A DNA stretch of 64,000 nt from Streptomyces sp. TRM68416 (lineage in GTDB: Bacteria; Actinomycetota; Actinomycetes; Streptomycetales; Streptomycetaceae), in NCBI RefSeq assembly GCF_014596915.1, contig NZ_JACVWU010000035.1:1-64000 (forward strand), in the 5' to 3' direction. The position numbers and the translations under genes are program-made. Below the pieces are notes generated by a model, which saw only the letters and a program-made list of their open reading frames with translations, had not been told where the DNA came from and ran no database searches. Each line of letters starts with the position of its first letter. Positions within the stretch are counted from its first letter, which is position 1. Shown here piece by piece: positions 42,176 through 50,340 of the stretch.

Positions 42176-43312
42176 TCACAGGCCGATCCCCTCGGTCGCG
42201 GCGTCCTCGAACGCCTCCCCTTCGTCCACGTACTCCCAGAACACAGGGGAATTGGGCGACCAGCCGCCCTGGCGGCGCAGCTTCTCGACGCGCTTGCCCT
42301 TCTTGCGCCCGGTGGTGACCAGACCGCGCCGGGCGGAGTGCCCGGTGATCCGGCGCCCGGTCAGACCCGCGTACTTCGCGCAGCGTGCGAGCGCCCGGCC
42401 GACGCCGTCCGGCGACAGGCGGGCGGTGCCCTGGTTGCCCCACTGGTCGACGGGCAGGAACGCCGGTCCCCCCGGGGCGGCACCGGCGGCCAACTTGGCC
42501 TCCTGGTACGCGCGCCAGCAGCGCACCGGGCAGGTGTCGATGTCCTCGCCGTAGGTGACGGGCACGTCCCGCTCAGGACGGCCCTTCACCGAGGGCACGT
42601 GCACCATCAGGCCCTCGTCCACGGGCTTGATGTCCGGGTCGTCCAGCTCGGACATCTCCTCGTTGCGGCCCGCGACCGCGAACTTCAGGGAGTTGAGCGC
42701 CTTGTCGCGCAGCCGGGTCAGCTCCGGGACCACGATGGTGCGCCGCCGCCGGGCGCCGGGCTGGGGTGCGCGCTCGCGCGGCGCGTTGGCCATCTGCCGC
42801 AGGTCCTTCGGGGTGACGGCGGCGGCCTTGCCGCGGCCGCGCTGCTGGCGCCGCTTGTCCAGCTTCAGCGGCTTCAGCGCCCGCCGGGCCGCCTCGGTGG
42901 CCTCCTTCGGCACGGTGTAGCCGTGCCTGCGGGCCTCCGAGGTGACGCCGGTGATCCTGCGCTCGATGGTGTTCGGCGGGGCCTCGACCACCTGATCGAG
43001 GTAGGTCACGAACGACACGAAGGTGCCCACGGTGATCTTGCTGAGCGGCAGGCGGATGCCGGTCCGCTCGGCGAGCCAGTCGTGGAACTCTCCCCAGATC
43101 TCCCAGTCCCGCGCGTAGCCGTCCTTGGTCTTCTTCGGCCGGATGTCGTTCAGGTGCTCCTCGGCGTTCGCGTCCAGGGCCTTGAGGACGGCGTCCACCG
43201 GGTCGGGCACGGCGACCGCGTCGGCGCCGGGGGCGTCGTCGTCCTCGACCAGCTCGGCGTCGACCACCTCCACCGGCTCCAGCTCGGTCCCGTGCTCCTG
43301 GGTGGTCGTCAC
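42176..43312 (-). CDS. Tyrosine recombinase / integrase-like protein
   Basis: Protein of 378 residues; GTG start overlaps the previous stop. An acidic N-terminal tail precedes a SAM-like core-binding domain (about 50-145, RDWEIWGEFHDWLAERTGI) and a catalytic domain with R216 (FAVAGRNEEMS), K243, H325-xx-R328 (TGHSARRG), W351 and Y361 (FWEYVDEG). The R-K-HxxR-W/H-Y set appears complete. It is the last gene of an eleven-gene operon rather than standing beside an attachment site. It may resolve plasmid multimers, invert segments or mediate integration. The inverted 27-bp palindromic repeats at 38537 and 54291 flank its operon and are candidate sites, unproven. Confidence 0.82.
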   Translation of the reverse strand: MTTTQEHGTELEPVEVVDAELVEDDDAPGADAVAVPDPVDAVLKALDANAEEHLNDIRPKKTKDGYARDWEIWGEFHDWLAERTGIRLPLSKITVGTFVSFVTYLDQVVEAPPNTIERRITGVTSEARRHGYTVPKEATEAARRALKPLKLDKRRQQRGRGKAAAVTPKDLRQMANAPRERAPQPGARRRRTIVVPELTRLRDKALNSLKFAVAGRNEEMSELDDPDIKPVDEGLMVHVPSVKGRPERDVPVTYGEDIDTCPVRCWRAYQEAKLAAGAAPGGPAFLPVDQWGNQGTARLSPDGVGRALARCAKYAGLTGRRITGHSARRGLVTTGRKKGKRVEKLRRQGGWSPNSPVFWEYVDEGEAFEDAATEGIGL

Positions 43313-44352
43313 TCGGCGACCTCCTCCACCGTGTCGGCGAGCTTGCCGACCCGCTCGGCGGCGTGGGTGATCCGCTTCGCCTCGACCCTGAGCTGGGAAC
43401 CGTCCTCGTCGTGCTCCGTGCAGTCCGCTGCGACCTCGCCCACCAGGTGGGCCAGCTCCTCCAGGACCTCGGTGACGTCCTTCAGCCCGGCGCGCAGCTC
43501 CCCGCGCTCCAGGTGGTAGGCGGCGCGCGGGAGTTCGCCGTACGCGGGGAGGTCGTCGCGGGTGGCGACGGCGGCCTGCTCCTCGTCCTCGGCGGGGAAG
43601 GGCACGTACACCTGGGTGAGCATCAGCCCGGGCTGCTTGCTCTCCGCCTCGGTGGCGAGCCCGGAGACCACGGCCACCAGCCGGGGGTGGATGGTGTGCA
43701 CCTGGTCCGGCTCGCCGGGCATGGCCCGGTGGTGGTCATCCAGGGACAGCGGCATCTCGTCGGGGAGCTGCTCCAGCAGGGCCCGCAGCTCCCCGACGGT
43801 GTCGACCATCGGCGCCGCGGCGACCGCCGCCCGCAGCCGGGGCGCCTGCTCCGCGTGGGTGTCGCGGGCGTCGACCGCGGCCTGTCCCAGAGCGAACGCC
43901 ACCTGGCGCATCACCTCGTGGTACGCGTCGTCGTTCAGCCCGATCCGGTTGTCCGGGTTCTCCGCAAGGAGCTGGTGGTAGAGGGTGCGCTGCCCCTCCG
44001 CCCACACCCGCAGGTCGTCCGCCGCCGCGAGTTCGGTGGTGTCGAGCGCGGCCGCCACCTGCTCCCACGTCGCCCCGAGCCGCAACGCCTGCGCGACCGT
44101 GCTGCCGCGCTGGCTGCGGACGGTCCGGCGGATCGCCTCGCCCAACGCGAGCTGCGTCAGGGCGTCCCCGGCGTCGCCCCGGTCGACCTGGTGCGGGAAG
44201 TCGTCGGGGAGCTGGTTGTTCAGCAGCCGCAGACCGGCCTCGGCGTGCTTCTGCGCGAGGGAGGTGAGCGGCGTGCCGGCCGGAACGTCGCCGGGCCGGT
44301 GGATCTCGGCGGCCATGAACGCCTCGTCTGGGGTGGTGTGCTGGTCGTTCAT
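43309..44352 (-). CDS. Hypothetical protein (347 aa)
   Basis: ATG at 44352 with GGAGAGAAGG upstream; overlaps both neighbours by four bases. Mostly helical and acidic. The region GEAIRRTVRSQRGSTVAQALRLGATWEQVAAALDTTELAA looks like a helix-turn-helix found in many Streptomyces proteins (in parts: AQALRLGATWEQVAAALD). The central part includes LRALLEQLPDEMPLSLDD and a beta stretch (QPGLMLTQVYVPFP). Family not recognised; may bind DNA and regulate or assist the recombinase encoded next. Confidence 0.65.
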   Translation of the reverse strand: MNDQHTTPDEAFMAAEIHRPGDVPAGTPLTSLAQKHAEAGLRLLNNQLPDDFPHQVDRGDAGDALTQLALGEAIRRTVRSQRGSTVAQALRLGATWEQVAAALDTTELAAADDLRVWAEGQRTLYHQLLAENPDNRIGLNDDAYHEVMRQVAFALGQAAVDARDTHAEQAPRLRAAVAAAPMVDTVGELRALLEQLPDEMPLSLDDHHRAMPGEPDQVHTIHPRLVAVVSGLATEAESKQPGLMLTQVYVPFPAEDEEQAAVATRDDLPAYGELPRAAYHLERGELRAGLKDVTEVLEELAHLVGEVAADCTEHDEDGSQLRVEAKRITHAAERVGKLADTVEEVAE

Positions 44353-44732
44353 GCCTTCTCTCCGAACGGTGCGGGGACGGTGCGGCCGTGCTCGCGCAGC
44401 CACTGGTGGACCGCCTTCTCCTCGGCCCGCAGCCGCTTGAAGGCGGTGTCACCGGCGGGCGTCAGGTCCTTGAAGGCCAAGCGGGCGCTGCGGGTCTGCG
44501 CCCACTGGCACAACTCCCACTCCGGCTGACCGGTGTCGCTGTTGTACGTGGCCGGGGGCAGAGAGCCGTCCCGGACGAACGTGTCCCGCTCGGTCTGTCG
44601 CTGCTCGACCTTGGCCTCGGCGGCGGCGAGCACGGCCCGGGCATCCTCGACCTCCTTCTCCGCCGCGGCGATCCGGTCCTCGAAGTACGTGGTGACGACG
44701 GTCGTGCCGTCGATCTGCTCGGTGGCGCTCAC
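44349..44732 (-). CDS. Hypothetical coiled-coil protein (127 aa)
   Basis: GTG at 44732 overlaps the previous stop; GGAGGACCAGGAG lies upstream. The N-terminal half is a coiled coil (AAAEKEVEDARAVLAAAEAKVEQR), and the C-terminal half a small domain with WELCQWAQTRSARLAFKDLTPAGDTAFKRLRAEEKA. Upstream open frame to 45215 is Arg/Pro-rich shadow. No family recognised. Confidence 0.6.
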   Translation of the reverse strand: MSATEQIDGTTVVTTYFEDRIAAAEKEVEDARAVLAAAEAKVEQRQTERDTFVRDGSLPPATYNSDTGQPEWELCQWAQTRSARLAFKDLTPAGDTAFKRLRAEEKAVHQWLREHGRTVPAPFGEKA

Positions 44733-45373
44733 TGCTCCTGGTCCTCCTTCGTCTCGGTCGCGGCGGCCGCGTCCAGCTCCGCCGCCACCCACTTCGCCGC
44801 CGCGGTGACGCTGGTGAACGGCTTCTCGCCGCTGTTCTTCGCCCACGTCGCGTAGCCCGTGAGGCCACGGGAGGGCGGGAAGAAGTCGGGCCCGATGGCC
44901 GCGTACCAAACGGTGCCGCCGCGCTTGCCTCGGCCCTCGGTGACGGCACCGACGATGTCGTCCTCCGACAGCCGGTCGACCTTCTCCCGGGAGCAGAGGT
45001 AGGCGCCGGGCGAGTCGTACCCCCGCAGATCGAGCAGCGGCGGGCCGGGGTAGAGCCACAGCCCGGCCACCCGCTTCGGGGGCTGGCCGTACCCGGTGCG
45101 CACCGTGGTGGTCGTCCGGGTGGTGTACTCCTCGCCGCTGATCAGGTGGACGGTGCCGCAGGACCGGCACAGCACCCGCACGGTGATCCGGTCGTAGTGG
45201 TCGCGGTGGGCGCACTCCTCGTTGGGGCAGGAGTGCTCCGGGCCCTCCCGGCGGGGGCGCCGCTTGTCGGCCTCGGTCTGCTGGTCGATCTCCCAGACGG
45301 GCTTGGCGCAGTCCGCCCGGTGGGCGACCGGCTGCCAGTCCAGGTGGGCGGCGATGGCGTCGGAACTACTCAT
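44729..45373 (-). CDS. Hypothetical zinc-finger protein (214 aa)
   Basis: ATG at 45373. The N-terminal part has CPNEECAHRDHYDRITVRVLCRSCG (shown as CPNEECAH ... CRSCG), a four-cysteine zinc ribbon. The middle is beta-rich (TTTTVRTGYGQPPKRVAGLWLYPGPPLL, LLDLRGYDSPGAYLCS), and the C-terminus helical with TSVTAAAKWVAAEL. Possibly nucleic-acid binding. Family not recognised. It sits in a densely overlapping operon. Confidence 0.62.
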   Translation of the reverse strand: MSSSDAIAAHLDWQPVAHRADCAKPVWEIDQQTEADKRRPRREGPEHSCPNEECAHRDHYDRITVRVLCRSCGTVHLISGEEYTTRTTTTVRTGYGQPPKRVAGLWLYPGPPLLDLRGYDSPGAYLCSREKVDRLSEDDIVGAVTEGRGKRGGTVWYAAIGPDFFPPSRGLTGYATWAKNSGEKPFTSVTAAAKWVAAELDAAAATETKEDQEQ

Positions 45374-45379
45374 CGGCCG

Positions 45380-46615
45380 TCACTTCCCGTCCGCGGTGAG
45401 CCAGCGCAGTGCGCCGGTGACGGCGTCGCGGGCGGCCTCGTCGTCGCCCGCGCGGATGGCCTCGACCAGGGCGAGGCCCGGGGTGTCCTCGCGGTAGACG
45501 AGGACGAAGGCCTGGTCGTCGTCGGGGAGTTCGGCCGGGAGGGTGTCCACCCGTCGCTCCGGCGCGAGGATGATGCGGGCGGTCCGTACCTCCCCTGCCC
45601 GCACGGCGCGGGGCCGGTACCCGGTCCGGTGCACCAGGTCGTGGGCCGCGTCGTCGTCCTCGGTGCATCCGCCCGGGCACGGCCGGGGCTGCGGTTCGGC
45701 GCCGTGGCGGCGGGCCAGTTCCGTGCACAGCTCCGCGAGCCGCCGCACGCCGAGGCTGCGGGTCTCGCCCGCAGCGACGGAACGGGCCAGCGTCTCGGTC
45801 TCGCGCACCAGGTGCTCAGGCGCCATGTAGCGGGCGTTCGGCAGGTCCAGGTGGGCCCGCCCTTCGGCGGTGAGCCTCGGGGTCATCGACCCCCATGCCG
45901 GGCCTGCCCAGTTCGGCATGCTGAGGGCCTGGTCCAGGTCCAGGCGGGGGGCGTTGCCCGGCTTCTCAACGAGCGGGGCCGCGTCGTCGTCGGATGCGAC
46001 CGGGTACGGAGCCCGGTTCTGCCGGATCAGCCGGTCCAGCTCTCTGCGGACGCCCTCCGGGGACCGGTCGGGGAACAGCCCGGCCTCCCGGAACAGGGCG
46101 GCGGCCTCGTCCAGCATCAGGACGACGCGGTCGGTCGCGCCTCCGGTGCGCTCCTGCTGGACGGCCAGCAGCGCGGTGAGCATGTCGGCGGCCGTCTTGC
46201 CGGGGGTGGTCCTCTCCAGCTCGGCGCGGAGCTTGAGGAGTTCCACGGTCTGGTCCTGGAGCCGGGCGGCGGCCCACGTGCGGGCGGCCTCGGCCTCGGC
46301 GTCCTCGTCGGCGTCGCGGCGGTAGCGCTCGGCGACGGCGGCGCACTCGTCCTCGGTGCACAGCACGCGGGCCACGGCCTCGGCGGAGCCGTCGGGGTTC
46401 TCGGTGACTTCGACGTCGGGCTCGGACAGCTCGGCGGCGATGCACTCGGAGACCATCCGCAGGCACCTGCGGGCGTTGGCCTCCAGCGCCTTCAGGTGGT
46501 CGGCGGTGAGCCGCCGGGAGACCGCGCCGACGCTCCAGCGCACGCGGTGCAGGTGGACGGTGTAGTGGCGGTCCGGCTCGCCCGGGACCAGCAGCAGGGG
46601 AACACTCAGCGGCAT
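45380..46615 (-). CDS. Paralogue family member A (411 aa)
   Basis: The first 120 residues share a domain with the proteins at 47061-47720 and 47903-48325: a beta start (VPLLLVPGEPDRHYTVHLHRVRW), a helix, a strand (ELSEPDVEVTENPDGSA) and RVLCTEDECAAVAERYRRDADEDAEAEA. This one adds a helical middle (LLKLRAELERTTPGKTAADMLTALLAVQ, cited in parts) and a C-terminal domain with AEGRAHLDLPNARYM and a CxxxC pair. Two conserved cysteines in RVLC-x3/4-C could bind metal. Unknown function. ATG overlaps the end of the FtsK-gamma-like gene by ten bases. Confidence 0.65.
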   Translation of the reverse strand: MPLSVPLLLVPGEPDRHYTVHLHRVRWSVGAVSRRLTADHLKALEANARRCLRMVSECIAAELSEPDVEVTENPDGSAEAVARVLCTEDECAAVAERYRRDADEDAEAEAARTWAAARLQDQTVELLKLRAELERTTPGKTAADMLTALLAVQQERTGGATDRVVLMLDEAAALFREAGLFPDRSPEGVRRELDRLIRQNRAPYPVASDDDAAPLVEKPGNAPRLDLDQALSMPNWAGPAWGSMTPRLTAEGRAHLDLPNARYMAPEHLVRETETLARSVAAGETRSLGVRRLAELCTELARRHGAEPQPRPCPGGCTEDDDAAHDLVHRTGYRPRAVRAGEVRTARIILAPERRVDTLPAELPDDDQAFVLVYREDTPGLALVEAIRAGDDEAARDAVTGALRWLTADGK

Positions 46616-47043
46616 GTGGGGATCGGCCTCTCGGCGTTGGGCGCCTGCGGGGCGCCGGGGGCGGTGTAGAAGCGCGCGGCCGCCAGCGCGTCCCGGGCCG
46701 CCTGGGCGGCGTCCTGGTAGCAGCTCCAGCCGTCGCGGGGCAGGTCGTACCGGCCGGACGCCTCGTAGGCGGCCATCGCGGCGGTGGCCTCGGAGTGGGC
46801 CCGCAGCGCCTTGGCCCGGTGCTCCTCCCGTTCGGCGGCCAGGGCCGTGCCGGTGAGGTGCCCGTCGGCCAGCAGGCGGTCCTGGAGCGCGGCGGCGGCG
46901 CGGTAGCCGATGCGCAGGCGGCGCTGCAGTGTCGCCTGGGAGACGTGCCCGCCGGACTGGGCGGCGAGCTGTACGGCCAGGGCGAAGTCCTCGGTGTCCG
47001 TCTCCGTGCCGAGGCGGTCAGGGGTGAGCGGTGCGGGCGGCAT
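46606..47043 (-). CDS. Free-standing FtsK-gamma-like winged-helix protein
   Basis: Protein of 145 residues from the ATG at 47043 (GAGAGGT upstream). Residues about 18-65 (EDFALAVQLAAQSGGHVSQ, ATLQRRLRIGYRAAAALQDR, LLADGHLTG) match the pattern of the FtsK gamma domain, including the almost invariant LQRRLRIGY. In FtsK and SpoIIIE that domain reads KOPS/SRS octamers and contacts XerD. Here there is no motor attached. The rest is a helical Ala-rich region. It may bind octamers on the plasmid, perhaps working with the tyrosine recombinase at the end of the same operon. That link is inference. Confidence 0.68.
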   Translation of the reverse strand: MPPAPLTPDRLGTETDTEDFALAVQLAAQSGGHVSQATLQRRLRIGYRAAAALQDRLLADGHLTGTALAAEREEHRAKALRAHSEATAAMAAYEASGRYDLPRDGWSCYQDAAQAARDALAAARFYTAPGAPQAPNAERPIPTCR

Positions 47044-47060
47044 GGGGGTGACCTCTCGAT

Positions 47061-47720
47061 CTACTTGGCGTTGGGGACGGCGAGCCGGGCGACGCCGTAC
47101 AGGACGAGGAGCGTTCCGGCGATGACCGCGGGGAACGCCAGGTGGTTGCAGAGGGAGTCGACGTTCGTCCAGATCCACACGTTGATGCTGGTGCCGGGGG
47201 AGGTGCCCTCGGGCTTGGTGTAGTCGTACTGGCTCATGGCCCCGCCGGCGGCCGCGCAGACCGCCCCGGCCAGCACGAAGCCGAACGACGCGCGGCGCTG
47301 GCGCCGGTCGTGGCCGGTGGCGACGCGCTCCTGCACGACCGTGAGTTCGCCGGGGGCGAGGTCCAGTTCCTTCTGCGCGACCCAGTCGGCGGCGGCCCTG
47401 GCCTCGATCGACTCGGCGGCGTCGAAGTGGTGGCGCTGGGCGGCGGTGTGGCAGTCGGCCTCATCGCACAGCACCCGGCCGGTCATCGTCACCGACCCGT
47501 CCGGGTGCGCGGCGGTGTCGATGTCCGGCTCGGTGAGCTGGGCGTAGGCGCAGGTGGCGGCGGCCTTGCGGACACCCTCGCGGACCGCCGCCTCCAGCGC
47601 GGCGCGGCCGTCGGGCTCGGCGGCGAGCTGCTCGGCGCTCCAGCGCTGGCGTTCGGTGTGCACCGTGAACGACCGGTCTGTCGGCGGCACGGTGAGGGTC
47701 ACGGGCACGTTCAGCGGCAT
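47061..47720 (-). CDS. Paralogue family member B with membrane tail (219 aa)
   Basis: The first 120 residues are the shared domain (NVPVTLTVPPTDRSFTVHTERQRW ... RVLCDEADCHTAAQRHHFDAAE). The tail carries two membrane helices (RASFGFVLAGAVCAAAGGAM and LAFPAVIAGTLLVLYGVARLAV) with a short outside loop of about 30 residues between them. So this paralogue is membrane-tethered, with its shared domain in the cytosol. Function unknown. Confidence 0.65.
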   Translation of the reverse strand: MPLNVPVTLTVPPTDRSFTVHTERQRWSAEQLAAEPDGRAALEAAVREGVRKAAATCAYAQLTEPDIDTAAHPDGSVTMTGRVLCDEADCHTAAQRHHFDAAESIEARAAADWVAQKELDLAPGELTVVQERVATGHDRRQRRASFGFVLAGAVCAAAGGAMSQYDYTKPEGTSPGTSINVWIWTNVDSLCNHLAFPAVIAGTLLVLYGVARLAVPNAK

Positions 47721-47723
47721 GCG

Positions 47724-47903
47724 TCAGTCGCCCTTCCGGGTGGTGGCGGCCCGGGCGATCCGGGCGAGGTGGTCGAAGTCGGCGGCGGTGAGCGGGCCGC
47801 CGTCGGGGCGGACGTAGTCGAGGGTGAGGTGCGGGCGGCTCCGCATGCGGAACAGCTCAAGCTGCCCCGGGCACAGGGGAGTTGCCTGCGTCTCGCCGGG
47901 CAT
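47724..47903 (-). CDS. Small protein (59 aa)
   Basis: ATG at 47903 overlaps the stop of the preceding gene (TGATG), and the stop at 47724 is three bases before the next ATG. Sequence MPGETQATPLCPGQLELFRM then a charged helix (LTAADFDHLARIARAATTRKGD). High third-position G+C and tight packing support it as a gene. No family recognised. Confidence 0.6.
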   Translation of the reverse strand: MPGETQATPLCPGQLELFRMRSRPHLTLDYVRPDGGPLTAADFDHLARIARAATTRKGD

Positions 47904-48325
47904 CAGGCGCTCAACTCATCGCACGAACGAAGGATTTGCAGATGGCGAGCCCCTAGCTTCTCGGCTGCCCAATCCCGGGCGGACTCTGCAGCAGACTCCT
48001 CGCCAGCATCACGCTGGTGGCGCGTAGCAGCGAGGGTGCAGGACTCGGACTCGCATAGCACGCGCGCCACGGCCGTGGCCCCGTCGGGGTGGTGGATGAC
48101 GGCCAGGTCGACATCCATGAGTTCCGCGGAGATACACCCGGAGACGCGGGGCAGGTCCTCGCGGGCAGCATCCTGCAGCGCCACCATGGAGCGGGAGCCG
48201 AGTTCCTTGAGCTTGGCGTCATCCCAGCGAACACGGTGGATGTGGACTGTGTAGAAACTGCTCGGCTGTCCAGGGACAAGGATGAGCGGCACGTTCAGCG
48301 CCGGCGTCGCGGCGGGGGCGCTCAT
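47903..48325 (-). CDS. Paralogue family member C (140 aa)
   Basis: Essentially the shared domain alone (NVPLILVPGQPSSFYTVHIHRVRW, then VDLAVIHHPDGATAVARVLCESESC and RHQRDAGEESAAESARDWAAEKLG). It thus defines the domain's limits, about residues 8-130. The start overlaps the end of the 58-residue membrane protein gene. Function unknown. Third-position bias is less extreme than in the other two, suggesting a later arrival or recombination. Confidence 0.65.
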   Translation of the reverse strand: MSAPAATPALNVPLILVPGQPSSFYTVHIHRVRWDDAKLKELGSRSMVALQDAAREDLPRVSGCISAELMDVDLAVIHHPDGATAVARVLCESESCTLAATRHQRDAGEESAAESARDWAAEKLGARHLQILRSCDELSA

Positions 48326-48498
48326 CGGCCGTGCTCCCGTCGGATCTGGCGGCTCAGGCGGCGGTAGACGATCCGCTGCGGCGTCATCCCCTCGACCACG
48401 TTCTTCGCCCGCCCGGAGTGCATCCGCATGAGGCCCACGCAGAACCAGGCCATGAACGCGGCGGCCGCCACGGCGGTGACGATCAGGAAGGTCGGCAT
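48322..48498 (-). CDS. Small single-span membrane protein (58 aa)
   Basis: ATG at 48498 overlapping the upstream stop. One N-terminal membrane helix (TFLIVTAVAAAAFMAWFCVGLM), then a basic tail (RIVYRRLSRQIRREHGR). By the positive-inside rule the tail lies in the cytosol. Longer upstream frame is shadow. No family recognised. Confidence 0.6.
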   Translation of the reverse strand: MPTFLIVTAVAAAAFMAWFCVGLMRMHSGRAKNVVEGMTPQRIVYRRLSRQIRREHGR

Positions 48499-49004
48499 CA
48501 CGCGTTCCTCCCGCGGGCCAGCCGGTAGGTGTCCACGCCGGTCTCGCCGGCGCCGAACGTGTCCGCCCCCGGGTCGGCGGCCGCCGCTTCGGCGTCCAGT
48601 TCCGCGGCGACCTCCGCCTTCATCGCGTCGTAGCGCGCGGCGTCCTCGGCGTCGTGGTACTCGACGTGCACCCAGCGGGCGTGGTCGTAGCCCTCCTCGT
48701 CCCGCCACGGGAAGACGGCCCGCCACAGCGTGTTCCAGGCGTCCTGGAGGGCGTGGAGGCAGCGCAGCCGCGCGCGGCCGTCGTGGAAGCTGTCCGCGGC
48801 CAGCGCCTGGGACTGGTGGCGGACGGTGTGCTCCGCGCTGCGCAGGAGGGCGTCCAGCGCGGAGGCCGTCTTGTGGGTCTCGGTGCCGTAGTGCGCGTCC
48901 ATCTGGGCGCGCAGGCGCGGCGCGAGGAAGGCGAGGACGGCCTCGCCGTCGGCGGCGGTGAGGTCCACGACGTGGAGCCGCGGCGGTTCGGGAGCGGATG
49001 ACAC
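48498..49004 (-). CDS. Hypothetical protein, first gene of the minus-strand operon
   Basis: Protein of 168 residues; ATG at 49004, with GAGAGGAATCG upstream. Helical and acidic (AVLAFLAPRLRAQMDAHYG, KTASALDALLRSAEHTVRHQ, WNTLWRAVFPWRDEEGYDHARW). No domain recognised. It heads the eleven-gene operon whose last gene is the recombinase. Confidence 0.62.
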   Translation of the reverse strand: MSSAPEPPRLHVVDLTAADGEAVLAFLAPRLRAQMDAHYGTETHKTASALDALLRSAEHTVRHQSQALAADSFHDGRARLRCLHALQDAWNTLWRAVFPWRDEEGYDHARWVHVEYHDAEDAARYDAMKAEVAAELDAEAAAADPGADTFGAGETGVDTYRLARGRNA

Positions 49005-49238
49005 AGGCGTTCGATTCCTCTCGTCTCGGCGGGCCGGTGCGCTGACGCGGCGTCATGTCCGGGTTGTCGCCTCGGATATGGCACGTTATCCGAGCCGAGA
49101 TGCCGACGGCTACCGCATCACCCGAACGTGTCTAGATTTCTGGCCAGATTCTCCGGGGTGTAGACAGGGAGGGGCCGGAGGGGCAGACTCGGTGAGCAGA
49201 CCCCGGAGAACGGGGTAAGAATTCGTCGGAAGGCTCGC
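49005..49238. promoter_or_regulatory. Divergent promoter region between two operons
   Basis: Separates the minus-strand operon from the plus-strand operon. TTTCTGGCCAGATT (about 49138-49151) contains the 10-bp core TCTGGCCAGA of the TATCTGGCCAGATA palindrome family, so the same regulator could control both operons. GTCTAG ... TAGAC flank it. No gene seen. Confidence 0.45.
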
Positions 49239-49841
49239 ATGAAGATCACCATTGAGGGCGCGAGCGAGGAATTCGCCCGGGAGGTGCTCAGCCTCGCCGC
49301 GCAGCAGGGCGCGAACCTGACCATCCGCACGGTCGAGACCGGGTGGACGGCGGAGCGCGCCGAGCGCTACCTCCGCTCCCTGCCCGCCGGCGCCCGGACC
49401 TTCGCCCGGCTCGTCGTGGTCGACGGCGACGGCCGCGCCGACGCCGACACCCTGCGCGCGGCCCTCGGCAAGCTCAACGGTCCCACCGTCGCCCTGTCCC
49501 GCGCGATGCCGCGCGGGGTGCGCGAGGGGTGGTGGCCGGAGGGCACCCCGGCCCCGATCGAGAAGGTGGACGACCCCGATCACCCGTCCTGGCAGAAGGC
49601 CGAGGCGTACGTGATGAGCCGGGACCTCGTGCCCATCTTCCGCTCGGCCTTCGCCCGCCTCGCCTCCACGCAGCAGGCCGCCCGGGCGGCGGGTCTGCAC
49701 CTCAGCGGCGCGGGCAAGACGTCCATGTCCTGGGCGCCCGACCCGTCGATGCTCAAGGGCCACAACCTCGTTGACCTGGAAGGGGGTTCGCTCCCTGCCC
49801 CGGCCGACGACGACCAGAACGAGGAGGGCCAGCAGCCGTGA
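49239..49841 (+). CDS. Hypothetical protein (200 aa)
   Basis: ATG at 49239 with GGAAGG upstream. N-terminal alpha/beta segment (MKITIEGASEEFAREVLSLA, ANLTIRTVETGW), then a helix-strand pattern (FARLVVVDGDGRADADTLRAALG) and helices near AFARLASTQQAARAAGLHLS. The tail is acidic and disordered. First gene of the plus-strand operon; overlaps the next by four bases. Family not recognised. Confidence 0.62.
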   Translation: MKITIEGASEEFAREVLSLAAQQGANLTIRTVETGWTAERAERYLRSLPAGARTFARLVVVDGDGRADADTLRAALGKLNGPTVALSRAMPRGVREGWWPEGTPAPIEKVDDPDHPSWQKAEAYVMSRDLVPIFRSAFARLASTQQAARAAGLHLSGAGKTSMSWAPDPSMLKGHNLVDLEGGSLPAPADDDQNEEGQQP

Positions 49842-50143
49842 CCACCCGCATCCCGCGCAACGCCAAGCGGGTCTTCTACGCCACTGAGAGCACGACCCGG
49901 ACCAAGCCGGACGGGGAGGTCATCCGGTGCGCCGGGCGCGAGCAGCGCTCCACCACCTTCCGTGAGGCGCGGAAGTTCCTGGACGACCTCGGTGTCCCGG
50001 GCGGCGTCTCCGTGTGGACCGCGAGCAGCCAGCAGACCAACGCCTACGCCGACCGCCGCGCGGACGGCACGTGGGTGGCCCTGGACCGGCTGACCGGCAA
50101 GTGGGAGCCGCTGCCCGAGACCGCGAAGGAGGGGCAGGCATGA
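49838..50143 (+). CDS. Hypothetical protein (101 aa)
   Basis: GTG overlapping the previous stop, and its own stop overlaps the next ATG. Small beta-rich protein (RVFYATESTTRTKPDGEVIRC, GGVSVWTASSQQTNAYADRRADGTW). No cysteines beyond one, no membrane segment. Family not recognised. Confidence 0.6.
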   Translation: MTTRIPRNAKRVFYATESTTRTKPDGEVIRCAGREQRSTTFREARKFLDDLGVPGGVSVWTASSQQTNAYADRRADGTWVALDRLTGKWEPLPETAKEGQA

Positions 50144-50340
50144 GCCCCCGCGTGATCCTGCTCGCGGTGCTGCCAGCCGGACTGCTCGGCATCGCCGCGG
50201 CGGCCGCCGTGTGGCTGCCCGGCGGCGATGACCTGTCCTGGACGCGCCTCCTGCTCGGGTGCGCGCTCTGGCTGGTCGTCCAGATCAGCGGCAGTGCCGT
50301 CCTGGGCTACCTCGTCGGGCGCCGCTGGGGGCTGGGATGA
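50140..50340 (+). CDS. Small two-span membrane protein (66 aa)
   Basis: ATG at 50140 overlapping the previous stop; GAAGGAGGGG lies upstream. Two membrane helices (VILLAVLPAGLLGIAAAAAVWL and LLLGCALWLVVQISGSAVLGYLV), with a basic C-terminus (GRRWGLG). No family recognised. Confidence 0.62.
   Translation: MSPRVILLAVLPAGLLGIAAAAAVWLPGGDDLSWTRLLLGCALWLVVQISGSAVLGYLVGRRWGLG

Noticed and set aside
42176..43312. Integrated element (ICE) with tRNA attachment site here
   Set aside because: The recombinase is the last gene of an operon, with no tRNA gene or direct-repeat att pair seen in the window; rep and par genes favour a plasmid.
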